The notes: generated by a model from the letters alone, not told the origin. A stretch of 7,249 nt of DNA from Chloroflexia bacterium (GCA_013698285.1 JACCVE010000522.1:1-7249), one strand, 5' to 3'. Numbered from the stretch's first letter, positions 1 to 6,116 are shown. Numbers and translations are program-made.

Positions 1-477
1 GTCCAGGACGTGATCGGGCCCGCGCTGGCGGCCGGGACGGACGTGGTCTGCGACCGGTTTGCCGACTCGAGCATCGCCTACCAGGGGGGAGGCCGAGGTC
101 TGGACCCGGTTACCCTCCAACAGGTCCAAGCTTTCGCCACTGGTGGGCTTCGTCCCGACGTGACCCTGCTCCTCGACCTGCCAGTCGAGGTGGGACTGGC
201 CCGCCGCATGCGGGATCTCGATCAGGTAAACCACCTCGACCGGGAGGGGGAGGAATTCCATCGACGGGTGCGCGAGGCGTACCATCGCCTCGCCGCCGCC
301 GCGCCGTCGGTCTGGGTCATCATCGACGCGGCCCGGCCGAGGTCCGAGGTGAGTGAGGCCATCCGCCAGTCCCTGCGACTGCGGTTCAACGCCAAGGATG
401 CTGGCACGGACACGTCGCTGCCGGCACCTGGCATCACCGGTTCCCCGCGTCGCGACCATCCGAGAAGGATTTCATGA
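1..477 (+). CDS. tmk: Thymidylate kinase (dTMP kinase), 3' part
   Basis: Phosphorylates dTMP to dTDP with ATP in the cytoplasm, an essential step of dTTP synthesis. The reading frame is open through base 1, so the N-terminal part with the P-loop lies outside the window; the GTG at base 10 is internal. Visible family marks are DRFADSSIAYQGGGRG (the dTMP-binding DR(Y/F)..S..AYQ segment), the strand PDVTLLLDLPVEVGLARR, and the lid-like stretch ending in LDREGEEFHRRVREAYHRLA. After the usual last helix (about IRQSLRLRF) there are roughly 30 more residues rich in Pro, Gly and Arg, which look like an unstructured tail. The TGA stop overlaps the next ATG (ATGA), so the downstream receptor gene is probably translationally coupled. 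Family assignment is firm; the tail is only described. Confidence 0.95.
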   Translation, partial: VQDVIGPALAAGTDVVCDRFADSSIAYQGGGRGLDPVTLQQVQAFATGGLRPDVTLLLDLPVEVGLARRMRDLDQVNHLDREGEEFHRRVREAYHRLAAAAPSVWVIIDAARPRSEVSEAIRQSLRLRFNAKDAGTDTSLPAPGITGSPRRDHPRRIS

Positions 478-806
478 AACTGGTCATCGCCATCATCCAG
501 AGTAAGGACGCGGACACACTGACCGGCGCCCTGGCAGCCGCCGGACACCACGCTACCCGGGTCGATAGCGCCGGGGGCTTCCTCCGAGAGTGCAACGTGA
601 CGTTGTTCCTCGGCGTCCCCGATGAGGCGGTGGCGGTGGTGACTGGTCTGATCACGCGTCATTGCCAAGCGCGGCGCCGATTCGTGAACCCGCTGGTGCC
701 GGTGCTCGAACCCGCCGAGTCCTTCGTCACCGCGCCGGTCGCCGTGGAGATCGGGGGGGCGACCGTCTTCGTCCTGAAAGTGGAGCGGTTTGAGCGGACG
801 GCGTAG
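474..806 (+). CDS. PstA/DarA-family cyclic-di-AMP receptor (DUF970, PII-like)
   Basis: A 110-residue cytoplasmic protein of the PstA/DarA (formerly YaaQ, DUF970) family, trimeric PII-like proteins that bind cyclic-di-AMP in characterised Firmicutes. It opens with MKLVIAIIQSKDAD, the typical first strand and loop, and has full family length. As I recall the Staphylococcus PstA structure, contacts include Thr28, Phe36, Asn41 and Gly47; residues T28, F36, N41 and G47 are all present here at the same numbers, in ATRVDSAGGFLRECNVTLFLG. Position 26, an Arg in some homologues, is His. The start overlaps the tmk stop by 4 bases, with GAGAAGG 5 bases upstream. The tmk-pstA/darA order is also found in Firmicutes. 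The family call is strong. Cyclic-di-AMP binding is inferred from residue conservation, and the downstream target is unknown even in well-studied relatives. Confidence 0.9.
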   Translation: MKLVIAIIQSKDADTLTGALAAAGHHATRVDSAGGFLRECNVTLFLGVPDEAVAVVTGLITRHCQARRRFVNPLVPVLEPAESFVTAPVAVEIGGATVFVLKVERFERTA

Positions 807-860
807 ACTAGGCGGCATGGAACACGAAAAGTGCCAGGGGAACCGTCTGAACATAGCACG

Positions 861-867
861 AGGGAGG
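861..867 (+). promoter_or_regulatory. Shine-Dalgarno that fixes the start of the zinc-ribbon gene
   Basis: AGGGAGG lies 5 bases before the ATG at 873. No comparable motif precedes the earlier in-frame GTG at 831, so the shorter reading is preferred. Confidence 0.7.
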
Positions 868-872
868 CACAC

Positions 873-1745
873 ATGGACGGTGTGACGACGGCGGTGGCCA
901 GGGGGGCACAGGTCCTGCTCGCCCTTGGTGGGGCGTATGTCGCCGTCCTCTGGTTCGCGTCCATCGTCTGGACGTTCCGGGACATCGAGGCCCGGAGCCG
1001 GAACGTGATCACTCAGGTCGCCTCGACGTTGCTCTCGGTCCTCTTCCCCTTCATCGGCATCCCGCTCTATATGATCCTGCGGCCGAAGGACACCCTCGAC
1101 GGCTCCTACCAACGTTCACTCGAGGAGGAGTATCTCCTCCAAGATCTCGAAGAATTGCCGCTCTGTCCCACCTGCCAACGGTTCGTGGAGGACGACTTCG
1201 TCCTCTGCCCGCACTGCCACGGCACGCTGCGCGAACCCTGTCTCTCCTGTGCCCGGCTGGTGGACCTGCGCTGGTCGCTCTGTCCCTACTGCGGCACGGC
1301 CCAGGACGGCCGCTCCGTCGAGCCGGTGAGCGTGACGCCGGAGCGCCGCTGGGTCGCGCCGCGCCGCCGGTCCGCCACGCCGGTCGACCGAGAGGACGCC
1401 GCGGCCCGGGGAGGAGCGGCGGTCCCGACGCCGCTGAGTCCTCGTCCCGAACCCAATGTCGCCGATGAGCCGGTCGTGGCGGCCGCGAGTCGGACCCGTC
1501 TGCGTTCGCAGGGACCGTCGGAGATTACCGAACTGCCGGTCAACGGGACGGCGCACGGCGTGAACGGGGTGTCCACGGGGCGATTCACACCTCCCCGGCG
1601 TCAGCAACCGGCGCTCACCCAGAACGGGCGGGTCGGGACGGTCTCATCCCCGGGACCGACTCGCGACGTCGCGCCTGCCAATGGCACGGCCCGGCGAGTT
1701 GAGGTCCTGGCAGCAGCCGCCACAGGACGAACCGACGGAGATTAA
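873..1745 (+). CDS. Membrane protein with double zinc ribbon and disordered C-terminal tail, function unknown
   Basis: A 290-residue protein of unknown function. Two hydrophobic segments (about residues 14-33 and 50-69) should anchor it in the membrane. A short acidic linker (SLEEEYLLQDLEEL) follows, then two zinc-ribbon knuckle pairs: C98-x2-C101 with C112-x2-C115, and C123-x2-C126 with C137-x2-C140 (CPTC, CPHC, CLSC, CPYC). From about residue 150 to the end the sequence is rich in Pro, Arg, Thr, Ala and Gly with no predicted fold, so it is probably disordered. I chose the ATG at 873 because GGGAGG sits 5 bases upstream and the first helix follows at once; the in-frame GTG at 831 has no Shine-Dalgarno and would add 14 polar residues. 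It follows the receptor gene on the same strand after 66 bases. Double zinc ribbons often act as protein or nucleic-acid adaptors, but no function can be assigned. Confidence 0.85.
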   Translation: MDGVTTAVARGAQVLLALGGAYVAVLWFASIVWTFRDIEARSRNVITQVASTLLSVLFPFIGIPLYMILRPKDTLDGSYQRSLEEEYLLQDLEELPLCPTCQRFVEDDFVLCPHCHGTLREPCLSCARLVDLRWSLCPYCGTAQDGRSVEPVSVTPERRWVAPRRRSATPVDREDAAARGGAAVPTPLSPRPEPNVADEPVVAAASRTRLRSQGPSEITELPVNGTAHGVNGVSTGRFTPPRRQQPALTQNGRVGTVSSPGPTRDVAPANGTARRVEVLAAAATGRTDGD

Positions 1746-1797
1746 CTGGCGGGGCTCCACTGTGGCGGGCGGTGCACTGTCGGATTGGCCGTGGCCC

Positions 1798-2649
1798 TCA
1801 TCGCGTGGGTTTGCGCGTCGGCACGGCATCGGGTCGAATTTGAAAATTGAACTTGGTCCGGAACGCCTCGAAAAAGTTGGTTGACGGGAGGGTGATCAGC
1901 CGGAACCGGTGCTCTCCCCGGCGGACGAGGACCGTATCACCCTTGCCGAGGGCGAACGTCGGCCGACCGTCGAGGACCAGCGATGCCTCGTGCTCGCCCG
2001 GGGTCAGGAGTTCGACCGTCGTGTCCTCGGCGACCACGAACGGGGTTCGGATCGGGGAGTGACAGGAGATCGGGACGATCGCGAACCCTCGCACCCCCGC
2101 CGTCAAAACTGGACCCCCCGCCGCCATGCCGTAGGCCGTGCTGCCACGCGGCGTGGCGACGATCATCCCGTCTCCCGGGTAGGTATTGACGTAGCGGGCA
2201 TCGAGGTAGAGTTCGACGTCGATCATCCGGACATCAGAGCGGATCACGACATCGTTGATCGCCCAGCCCACCTCGAGGCGGGTCTGATCGCGTTGGACGG
2301 AGGCGGCCAGGGTGGCGCCCTCCTCGATCACGAAGTCGCCGTCGAGCAGGCTGCCGAGCGCCGCGACCCAATCCCGCCGCTCGACCGCGGCCAGGAAACC
2401 GACCTTCCCGAAGTTGATACCGAGCAACGGCACGTCGGCATAGCGGTTCGCCACGCGCATCATGAGTCCATCGCCTCCGAGCACCACGACGGCGTCGACG
2501 CCCGCTCCACCGGAAGCATCCAACTCGGCCTCGTCCCGGACCCGGCATCCTCGGGCCTCCACCCATTGCCGGACATCGGTGGCGAAGGTGGCGGCGTCAT
2601 GGTTGCTCAACGCCGCGACGAGCCCAACATCCCGCATCGAGCCGCTCAT
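1798..2649 (-). CDS. nadK: NAD kinase
   Basis: Phosphorylates NAD to NADP in the cytoplasm and so sets the NADP(H) pool. Family motifs appear in order (283-residue numbering): GGDG at 58-61, here followed by LMMR rather than the common T-(L/F)-L; NFGKVGFL at 79-86; an N-D pair at 132-133 where N-E is usual; GDG at 159-161; TPRGSTAY at 166-173; and a C-terminal beta region ending near residue 260. Length is normal. The start is uncertain. ATG at 2649 is chosen because it overlaps the stop of a small upstream ORF (ATGA); ATG at 2637 (MRDVGLV) fits the usual N-terminus equally well, and a GTG at 2736 would add 29 Arg-rich residues unlike the family. An NrtR-type regulator lies directly upstream on the same strand, suggesting one operon under NAD(P)-responsive control. 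It converges with the zinc-ribbon gene across about 50 bases. Confidence 0.93.
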   Translation of the reverse strand: MSGSMRDVGLVAALSNHDAATFATDVRQWVEARGCRVRDEAELDASGGAGVDAVVVLGGDGLMMRVANRYADVPLLGINFGKVGFLAAVERRDWVAALGSLLDGDFVIEEGATLAASVQRDQTRLEVGWAINDVVIRSDVRMIDVELYLDARYVNTYPGDGMIVATPRGSTAYGMAAGGPVLTAGVRGFAIVPISCHSPIRTPFVVAEDTTVELLTPGEHEASLVLDGRPTFALGKGDTVLVRRGEHRFRLITLPSTNFFEAFRTKFNFQIRPDAVPTRKPTR

Positions 2650-2753
2650 TCCCGGTACCGCCCGGTGACTCCCGACATGGACACCGATCCGAGCGGCACC
2701 ATCTCGAGAGAGACGATCGCGACGTGGCGGTGGCACGACCTATGGCGGCTCAT
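2646..2753 (-). CDS. Candidate 35-codon small ORF linking nrtR and nadK
   Basis: Read on the minus strand, the ATG at 2753-2751 overlaps the nrtR TGA (ATGA). The frame runs 35 codons (starts MSRHRSCHRH, ends TGRYRE) and its TGA at 2648-2646 overlaps an ATG in the nadK frame (again ATGA). The peptide is basic, with four His and one Cys in the first 14 residues, and has no membrane segment or known domain. Two 4-base overlaps in a row would let ribosomes pass from nrtR to nadK without a strong Shine-Dalgarno, which nadK seems to lack. It could be a real small protein, a coupling device, or chance in GC-rich DNA. There is no homology evidence, so confidence is low. Confidence 0.3.
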   Translation of the reverse strand: MSRHRSCHRHVAIVSLEMVPLGSVSMSGVTGRYRE

Positions 2754-3481
2754 GACGACTCCTCGTCCCAGGCCGGTGTCAAGTACCGTTCCTGGTCGTC
2801 CGTCGGCCGGAAGCGATAGAGCGCGGCGGGACGGTGGCTGCCCTGCCGGCTCACTTCCTCGGTTCGCTCCAGCATCCCGGTGGCGAGGAGGCGACGGCGG
2901 AAATTCCGCTTGTCGAGCGGTTGGTCGAGGACGGTCTCATAGGTGGATTGGAGGTCCCGGAAGGTGAACGCGGGCGGCAGGAGGTAGAGGGCGATGGTGG
3001 TGTAGCCGAGTTTGGCCCGTAATCGCGTCCGGGCATAGTCGATCACCCGGCCGTCGATCTCGGAGCACAGCACGCCGGGCTCGGCCGGGACCCATTCGAT
3101 GCCTGGCCGGCTGCCGGCGGAGGCATCGGAGCCGACCAAGCCGACGTACGTGATCACCACGGTCCAGTCGATCTCGTCTTCGACGCTGAAGGTATAGAGT
3201 TGCTCGAGGTACCGGTCTGACAGGCCGATCTCGTCATGGGCGATCCTCCGGGCAGCGGCGTCCAGAGACTCGTCGCTGACTGGCCAACCCCTTGGCAGGC
3301 ACAGTTGATCGTCACCGTTCCGGAGCGCCACCACCAACCGCCCACCGATCAGCGCGAAGAAGACCACCCGCACGTCCACCGCTGGCGATGATTCGTCGCT
3401 CGTCGGGTCACCGGTGTGGAACCCCCCGATACGGAGACGGGCTGTCGGCATCGATCTGCCTGTCGGTGCGGCCGGTGGCAT
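2750..3481 (-). CDS. NrtR-type Nudix-domain transcriptional regulator
   Basis: A 243-residue protein with the NrtR layout: an N-terminal Nudix fold (about residues 35-150) and a C-terminal winged helix (about 160-228) with the typical PLDKRNFRRRLLATGMLERT recognition region. Known NrtR proteins repress NAD-biosynthesis genes and release DNA on binding ADP-ribose or related nucleotides. The Nudix box aligns without gaps (G65, E71, R79, E84, G86, L87), but two positions of the catalytic REUXEE core are changed: Glu to Ile80 and Glu to Asp83. Hydrolysis is therefore probably weak or lost, leaving a ligand-sensing domain. The first 30 residues are a polar extension. The ATG at 3481 has a perfect AGGAGG 8 bases upstream. 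nadK lies just downstream, which supports an NAD(P)-related role. That it is a regulator is inferred from architecture and context; a plain Nudix hydrolase is less likely. Confidence 0.88.
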   Translation of the reverse strand: MPPAAPTGRSMPTARLRIGGFHTGDPTSDESSPAVDVRVVFFALIGGRLVVALRNGDDQLCLPRGWPVSDESLDAAARRIAHDEIGLSDRYLEQLYTFSVEDEIDWTVVITYVGLVGSDASAGSRPGIEWVPAEPGVLCSEIDGRVIDYARTRLRAKLGYTTIALYLLPPAFTFRDLQSTYETVLDQPLDKRNFRRRLLATGMLERTEEVSRQGSHRPAALYRFRPTDDQERYLTPAWDEESS

Positions 3482-3489
3482 GGCTCTCG

Positions 3490-3495
3490 CCTCCT
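3490..3495 (-). promoter_or_regulatory. Shine-Dalgarno of nrtR
   Basis: CCTCCT on the plus strand reads AGGAGG on the minus strand, 8 bases before the ATG at 3481. It decides this start over the internal ATG at codon 11. Confidence 0.75.
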
Positions 3496-3504
3496 GTTCG
3501 GGTC

Positions 3505-3535
3505 GGGCACCTCCCTGAGTGTACCGATCGTGCCC
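3505..3535. repeat. Inverted repeat GGGCAC-N19-GTGCCC in the nrtR-eda intergenic region
   Basis: Perfect 6-base arms lie at 3505-3510 and 3530-3535, enclosing the putative -10 of the nrtR promoter. It could be an operator for NrtR (autoregulation) or a weak hairpin. It does not obviously match a published NrtR box, and six GC-rich bases can pair by chance here. Confidence 0.3.
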
Positions 3536-3546
3536 CGGGTGGGCAA
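3518..3546 (-). promoter_or_regulatory. Candidate promoter of the nrtR-nadK operon
   Basis: On the minus strand, TTGCCC (3546-3541) and TACACT (3523-3518) are spaced 17 bases apart, each matching 4 of 6 consensus positions for -35 and -10. Transcription would begin near 3511, giving a leader of about 30 bases that holds the AGGAGG. An inverted repeat spans the -10, as expected if a repressor acts here. It was found by eye only. Confidence 0.35.
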
Positions 3547-3652
3547 ATCCCGTCCGTGGTGCGCCGGGTGAGGCGTCTCTCCCCGGCCGTCGCTTTGCCG
3601 TAGGATACGGGACGACGGGAATCGGGCCGGCATCAGGCGGGGGAAGAGCGCT

Positions 3653-4306
3653 ATGGCAGAGACGCTGGGTCGGATCGTCGCTGGGGGCGTGGTAGCGGTG
3701 GTCCGGTTGGACGACCTGGCGCGGGCGGTCGACGTGGCGAGAGCGCTGGTCGCCGGCGGTGTCGAGGCCGTCGAGTACACCTTCACCAACCGATCAGCGG
3801 CAGACGCGATTGCCCGGGCCCGGGATGCGTTGGGTGCGACGGCCGTGATCGGCGCCGGGTCGGTCCTGGACCCGGAAACGGCCAGGGTGGCGATCCTGGC
3901 CGGGGCCGAGTATGTGGTGACGCCGGCCTACAAGGCGGCGACCGTCGAGATGTGTCACCGCTACGGCGTGCCGATCATCTGCGGCGCCTTAACCCCGACC
4001 GAGATCCTCACTGCCTGGGAAGCGGGGTCGGCGCTGGTGAAGGTCCATCCGGCCTCTCTCGGTGGGCCGGCCTATTTCAAGGATATCCTGGCCCCGATGC
4101 CGATGGTCCGGCTGGTGCCCTCGGGCGGCGTCACGTTCGAGAATGTCGGCGCCTTCATTGCCGCCGGGGCGGCCGCGGTCGCGCTCGGCGGTCAACTCGT
4201 CGATCCGAGGACGGTGGCCGCGGGCGCGTGGGACGCCCTCACCGAGCGGGCGACCACCTTGCGCCGGTCGGTCCGCCTGGCCCGAGAACGGCGCGACGCC
4301 GCCTGA
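3653..4306 (+). CDS. eda: KDPG/KHG-family aldolase (2-keto-3-deoxy-6-phosphogluconate aldolase type)
   Basis: A 217-residue class I aldolase of the Eda family, which cleaves 2-keto-3-deoxy-6-phosphogluconate (or 4-hydroxy-2-oxoglutarate or related keto-deoxy acids) to pyruvate plus an aldehyde. The TIM-barrel marks are in order: GGVEAVEYTFT with the catalytic Glu at E41, the GAGSVLDP loop (about 67-74), VTPA around P91, Schiff-base Lys K130 in LVKVHPA, and the phosphate-binding PSGGV at 156-160. Relative to E. coli Eda, Arg49 is replaced by Thr45 (as I recall, a Thr also seen in thermophile homologues) and Phe135 by His132, which is less usual. Start: ATG with GGGGGA 8 bases upstream. It is divergent from nrtR, and no edd, kinase or sugar transporter is nearby, so the true substrate cannot be told from context. 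Confidence 0.9.
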   Translation: MAETLGRIVAGGVVAVVRLDDLARAVDVARALVAGGVEAVEYTFTNRSAADAIARARDALGATAVIGAGSVLDPETARVAILAGAEYVVTPAYKAATVEMCHRYGVPIICGALTPTEILTAWEAGSALVKVHPASLGGPAYFKDILAPMPMVRLVPSGGVTFENVGAFIAAGAAAVALGGQLVDPRTVAAGAWDALTERATTLRRSVRLARERRDAA

Positions 4307-4309
4307 AGC

Positions 4310-5059
4310 CTACTCGTATCCTTCAGCCTGGCCGGGGTTCGGAGCGCGCTCACCGTTCGAGACGACGGCCGCGCGTCGGTCGTCCCATGCCACCGGCGAG
4401 CCGGCCGGCGTTGCCGCCGGGACGGCGGGGAGGGTCGGGAAGAACCCCTCGATGCGTGCCAGCACCGCGTCGCGGCCGAGCGATCCCGCGATGACGCCCC
4501 GGATGACGCCCTCCGCGTCGATGAACAGGTGGGTCGGGACGTTGCGCAGGTCGTAGGCGTCCCGGAACAGGGACCGGCTGGGCACGTTGTAGACCGGGAA
4601 GGTGGCGCCGTTCGCCCGGGCGAACTCGGTCGCCTGGTCACGGGGTTGGTCGATCGAGAGGGCGATGAGCCGGACGCCGCGCGGGGCCAGATCGACGTAC
4701 GTTTCCTGGATATCCGGCAGCTCGGACCGGCAGGGTGGACACCATGAACCCCAGAAGTTGAGCCAGACCGGTTGGCCCCGGAACGAGGAGAGCCAGACTG
4801 GGACGCCGTCCGGGCCGATCATCAGCACGTCCGGCGCGGTCTCACCGACGCTCGGCATGTATTGCTGGTTGATCCCGCCCGAACCGATCTCGTCCAACCC
4901 GGTTCGGCCACCGACGAACCATGCCCCGAGGACGATGGCCGCGGCGAGGGCGACCCCGATGACCGCTTGACGCCGGTTTCCCCGATCCTGGTCCCGGTCG
5001 GGGACGGCTCGGGCTCGGGAACGATCGAGCGGGTCGCCGGGGAGCACGCTCCCGCTCAC
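4310..5059 (-). CDS. resA: ResA/TlpA-type membrane-anchored thiol-disulfide oxidoreductase
   Basis: A 249-residue thioredoxin-fold protein that likely reduces the CxxCH cysteines of apocytochrome c outside the membrane before heme attachment. An Arg/Asp-rich N-terminus (about 1-31) precedes a signal-anchor helix at about 32-51. The AhpC/TSA-Redoxin-type domain follows, with the active site WCPPC (C107, C110) after VWLNFWGS, a conserved SELPD just downstream, and the cis-Pro loop NVPTHLFID around P175. The last 40 residues are Pro/Ala-rich and extend past the fold. The GTG at 5059 is chosen because it shares one base with the ccsB TAG stop; the frame stays open farther upstream, but there it only shadows ccsB. 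No strong Shine-Dalgarno is visible, so translation is probably coupled to ccsB. The two upstream ccs genes make ResA more likely than a general TlpA. Confidence 0.9.
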   Translation of the reverse strand: MSGSVLPGDPLDRSRARAVPDRDQDRGNRRQAVIGVALAAAIVLGAWFVGGRTGLDEIGSGGINQQYMPSVGETAPDVLMIGPDGVPVWLSSFRGQPVWLNFWGSWCPPCRSELPDIQETYVDLAPRGVRLIALSIDQPRDQATEFARANGATFPVYNVPSRSLFRDAYDLRNVPTHLFIDAEGVIRGVIAGSLGRDAVLARIEGFFPTLPAVPAATPAGSPVAWDDRRAAVVSNGERAPNPGQAEGYE

Positions 5060-5979
5060 TAGACGCCGCCGTAGGCGTGGAGTCCGCCGAAGACATAGTT
5101 GCCGTAATAGGTGAAGACGGTGGCCGCGAAGCCGAGGATCAGGATCACCGCGCCCCGCGTTCCCCGCCAGCCGCGCAGGGAGCGGGTGTGCAGGTATACG
5201 GCATAGACCAGCCACAGGAAGAGGGCCGAGGTCTCCTTGGGATCCCAGGACCAGTACGATCCCCACGCCCGGTGAGCCCAGACCGACCCAGTTATCAGGA
5301 CCAGCGCCATCAGGGGAAAGCCGACCGTCACCCCCCGAAACCCGATGTCATCGAGCATCGCGGCGCTCGGTAGCCAGGTCACCGGCCAACGCCGCACGAT
5401 CAGGAACAGCACGGCGGCGGCGAACGAGATGGCAAAGGCGGCGTAGCCGAAGATGGCCATCGAGACGTGAATCGTCATCAGGGGCTGATTCTGCAATGCC
5501 GGGATGAGGGGGTTGACCTCCCGGAGGTCGACCGGCAGCGACCAGACATACGCGGCCATCCCGACCGCGATCGGCAGCACGATGGCTCCGAGGTGCTTCT
5601 CCCGATAGGATCGCTCGAAGAGGAGATAAATCAACAGGACCGCAAAGACGAAGACCATCGAGAACTCGTACATGTTCGATGGTGCGCTGCGCGAGGCGGC
5701 GATCCGCAAGCCGAGCGACAGGGTTTGGAAGCCGAGTCCAAACCAGGCCAGCATCGTCCCGAAGTCGCCGAGCGACGAGGCGGCGGGGCCGGTCCCGAAG
5801 CCGGTGCGGAGCGTCGAGACCGAGGACGCGGTCGACCCGCCGGAGAAGCTGAGCCGGGAGACGCGTCCCAGGAGCCGGAACCGGCCGATCGCGAATCCGG
5901 CGTAGCAGGCGGTCGCGGCGACGATGGCGATCGTCGTGGCGGCAAAGCAATAGAACGATAATTTGACGAGCGCTTCCAT
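5059..5979 (-). CDS. ccsB: Cytochrome c biogenesis protein CcsB (CcsA/ResC family heme-handling membrane protein)
   Basis: A 306-residue polytopic protein that, with ResB, carries heme across the membrane and joins it to apocytochrome c (System II). About eight hydrophobic segments are visible (roughly 7-31, 74-94, 107-121, 131-147, 170-195, 217-235, 250-265, 275-292). The hallmark WGSYWSWDPKE lies at 239-249, the Trp-rich heme-binding loop. Likely heme-ligand His residues are H171 (in TIHVSMAIFGYAAF), H236 and H264/H300. SNMYEFSMVF around residue 105 is also typical. The ATG at 5979 has GGGGAGG 7 bases upstream; the longer frame from a TTG at 6087 adds 36 polar residues with no such site. 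It sits between resB and resA on the same strand and is probably cotranscribed with both. Confidence 0.93.
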   Translation of the reverse strand: MEALVKLSFYCFAATTIAIVAATACYAGFAIGRFRLLGRVSRLSFSGGSTASSVSTLRTGFGTGPAASSLGDFGTMLAWFGLGFQTLSLGLRIAASRSAPSNMYEFSMVFVFAVLLIYLLFERSYREKHLGAIVLPIAVGMAAYVWSLPVDLREVNPLIPALQNQPLMTIHVSMAIFGYAAFAISFAAAVLFLIVRRWPVTWLPSAAMLDDIGFRGVTVGFPLMALVLITGSVWAHRAWGSYWSWDPKETSALFLWLVYAVYLHTRSLRGWRGTRGAVILILGFAATVFTYYGNYVFGGLHAYGGV

Positions 5980-5986
5980 GCCCGAT

Positions 5987-5993
5987 CCTCCCC
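5987..5993 (-). promoter_or_regulatory. Shine-Dalgarno that fixes the ccsB start
   Basis: CCTCCCC on the plus strand reads GGGGAGG on the minus strand, 7 bases before the ATG at 5979. It rules out the upstream TTG start at 6087. Confidence 0.75.
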
Positions 5994-6022
5994 GGCCACC
6001 GGACGACCCATGATTTCGGCCA

Positions 6023-6028
6023 AGTATA
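6023..6028 (-). promoter_or_regulatory. Possible -10 element upstream of ccsB
   Basis: The minus strand reads TATACT, 5 of 6 matches to TATAAT, in an otherwise GC-rich stretch about 44 bases before ccsB. No good -35 lies 16-18 bases upstream (GGTTCG/CGGTTC at best) and there is no TGn extension. The 137-base resB-ccsB gap is long for this cluster, so an internal promoter for ccsB-resA is possible but weakly supported. Confidence 0.25.
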
Positions 6029-6116
6029 GGCGCTGTCGTCCGGCCGAACCGGTCCTCGGGCGTTGCTGCCCCGTCCTGGCTGCCCAATCCGTGCGGTGGG
6101 CGCCCCCAGAGTCCGA

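Noticed and set aside
817..885. A 22-codon ORF (starts MEHEKCQGNR) overlapping the start of the zinc-ribbon gene
   Set aside because: It has only a weak AGGCGG upstream, no homology and no overlap geometry as neat as the nrtR-nadK case; chance is the simpler explanation.
222..1112. Minus-strand ORF (296 codons) opposite tmk, the PstA-like gene and the zinc-ribbon gene
   Set aside because: It covers three recognisable plus-strand genes, and its product has shadow-like composition with no domain or start signal.
1746..1797. Possible bidirectional terminator between the zinc-ribbon gene and nadK
   Set aside because: No stable GC stem followed by a T-run is visible in either direction.
1909..2967. 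Long plus-strand ORF (352 codons) opposite nadK and nrtR
   Set aside because: The product is low-complexity, Arg/His/Asp-rich and matches no family. It is the antisense shadow of two well-supported genes in GC-rich DNA.
3595..3606. TTGCCG next to TAGGAT upstream of eda as a promoter
   Set aside because: The two elements abut instead of being about 17 bases apart, and neither has a partner at proper spacing.
5060..5266. N-terminal extension of the resA frame by 69 codons
   Set aside because: The extension lies inside ccsB, encodes an Arg/Leu/Pro-rich shadow and precedes the coupled GTG at 5059.
6040..6052. CCGG-CCGAA-CCGG palindrome after resB as a terminator
   Set aside because: The 4-base arms are common in GC-rich DNA and no T-run follows.
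5980..6087. TTG start giving ccsB 36 extra residues
   Set aside because: The extra residues are polar and unlike the family, while GGGGAGG sits correctly before the ATG at 5979.
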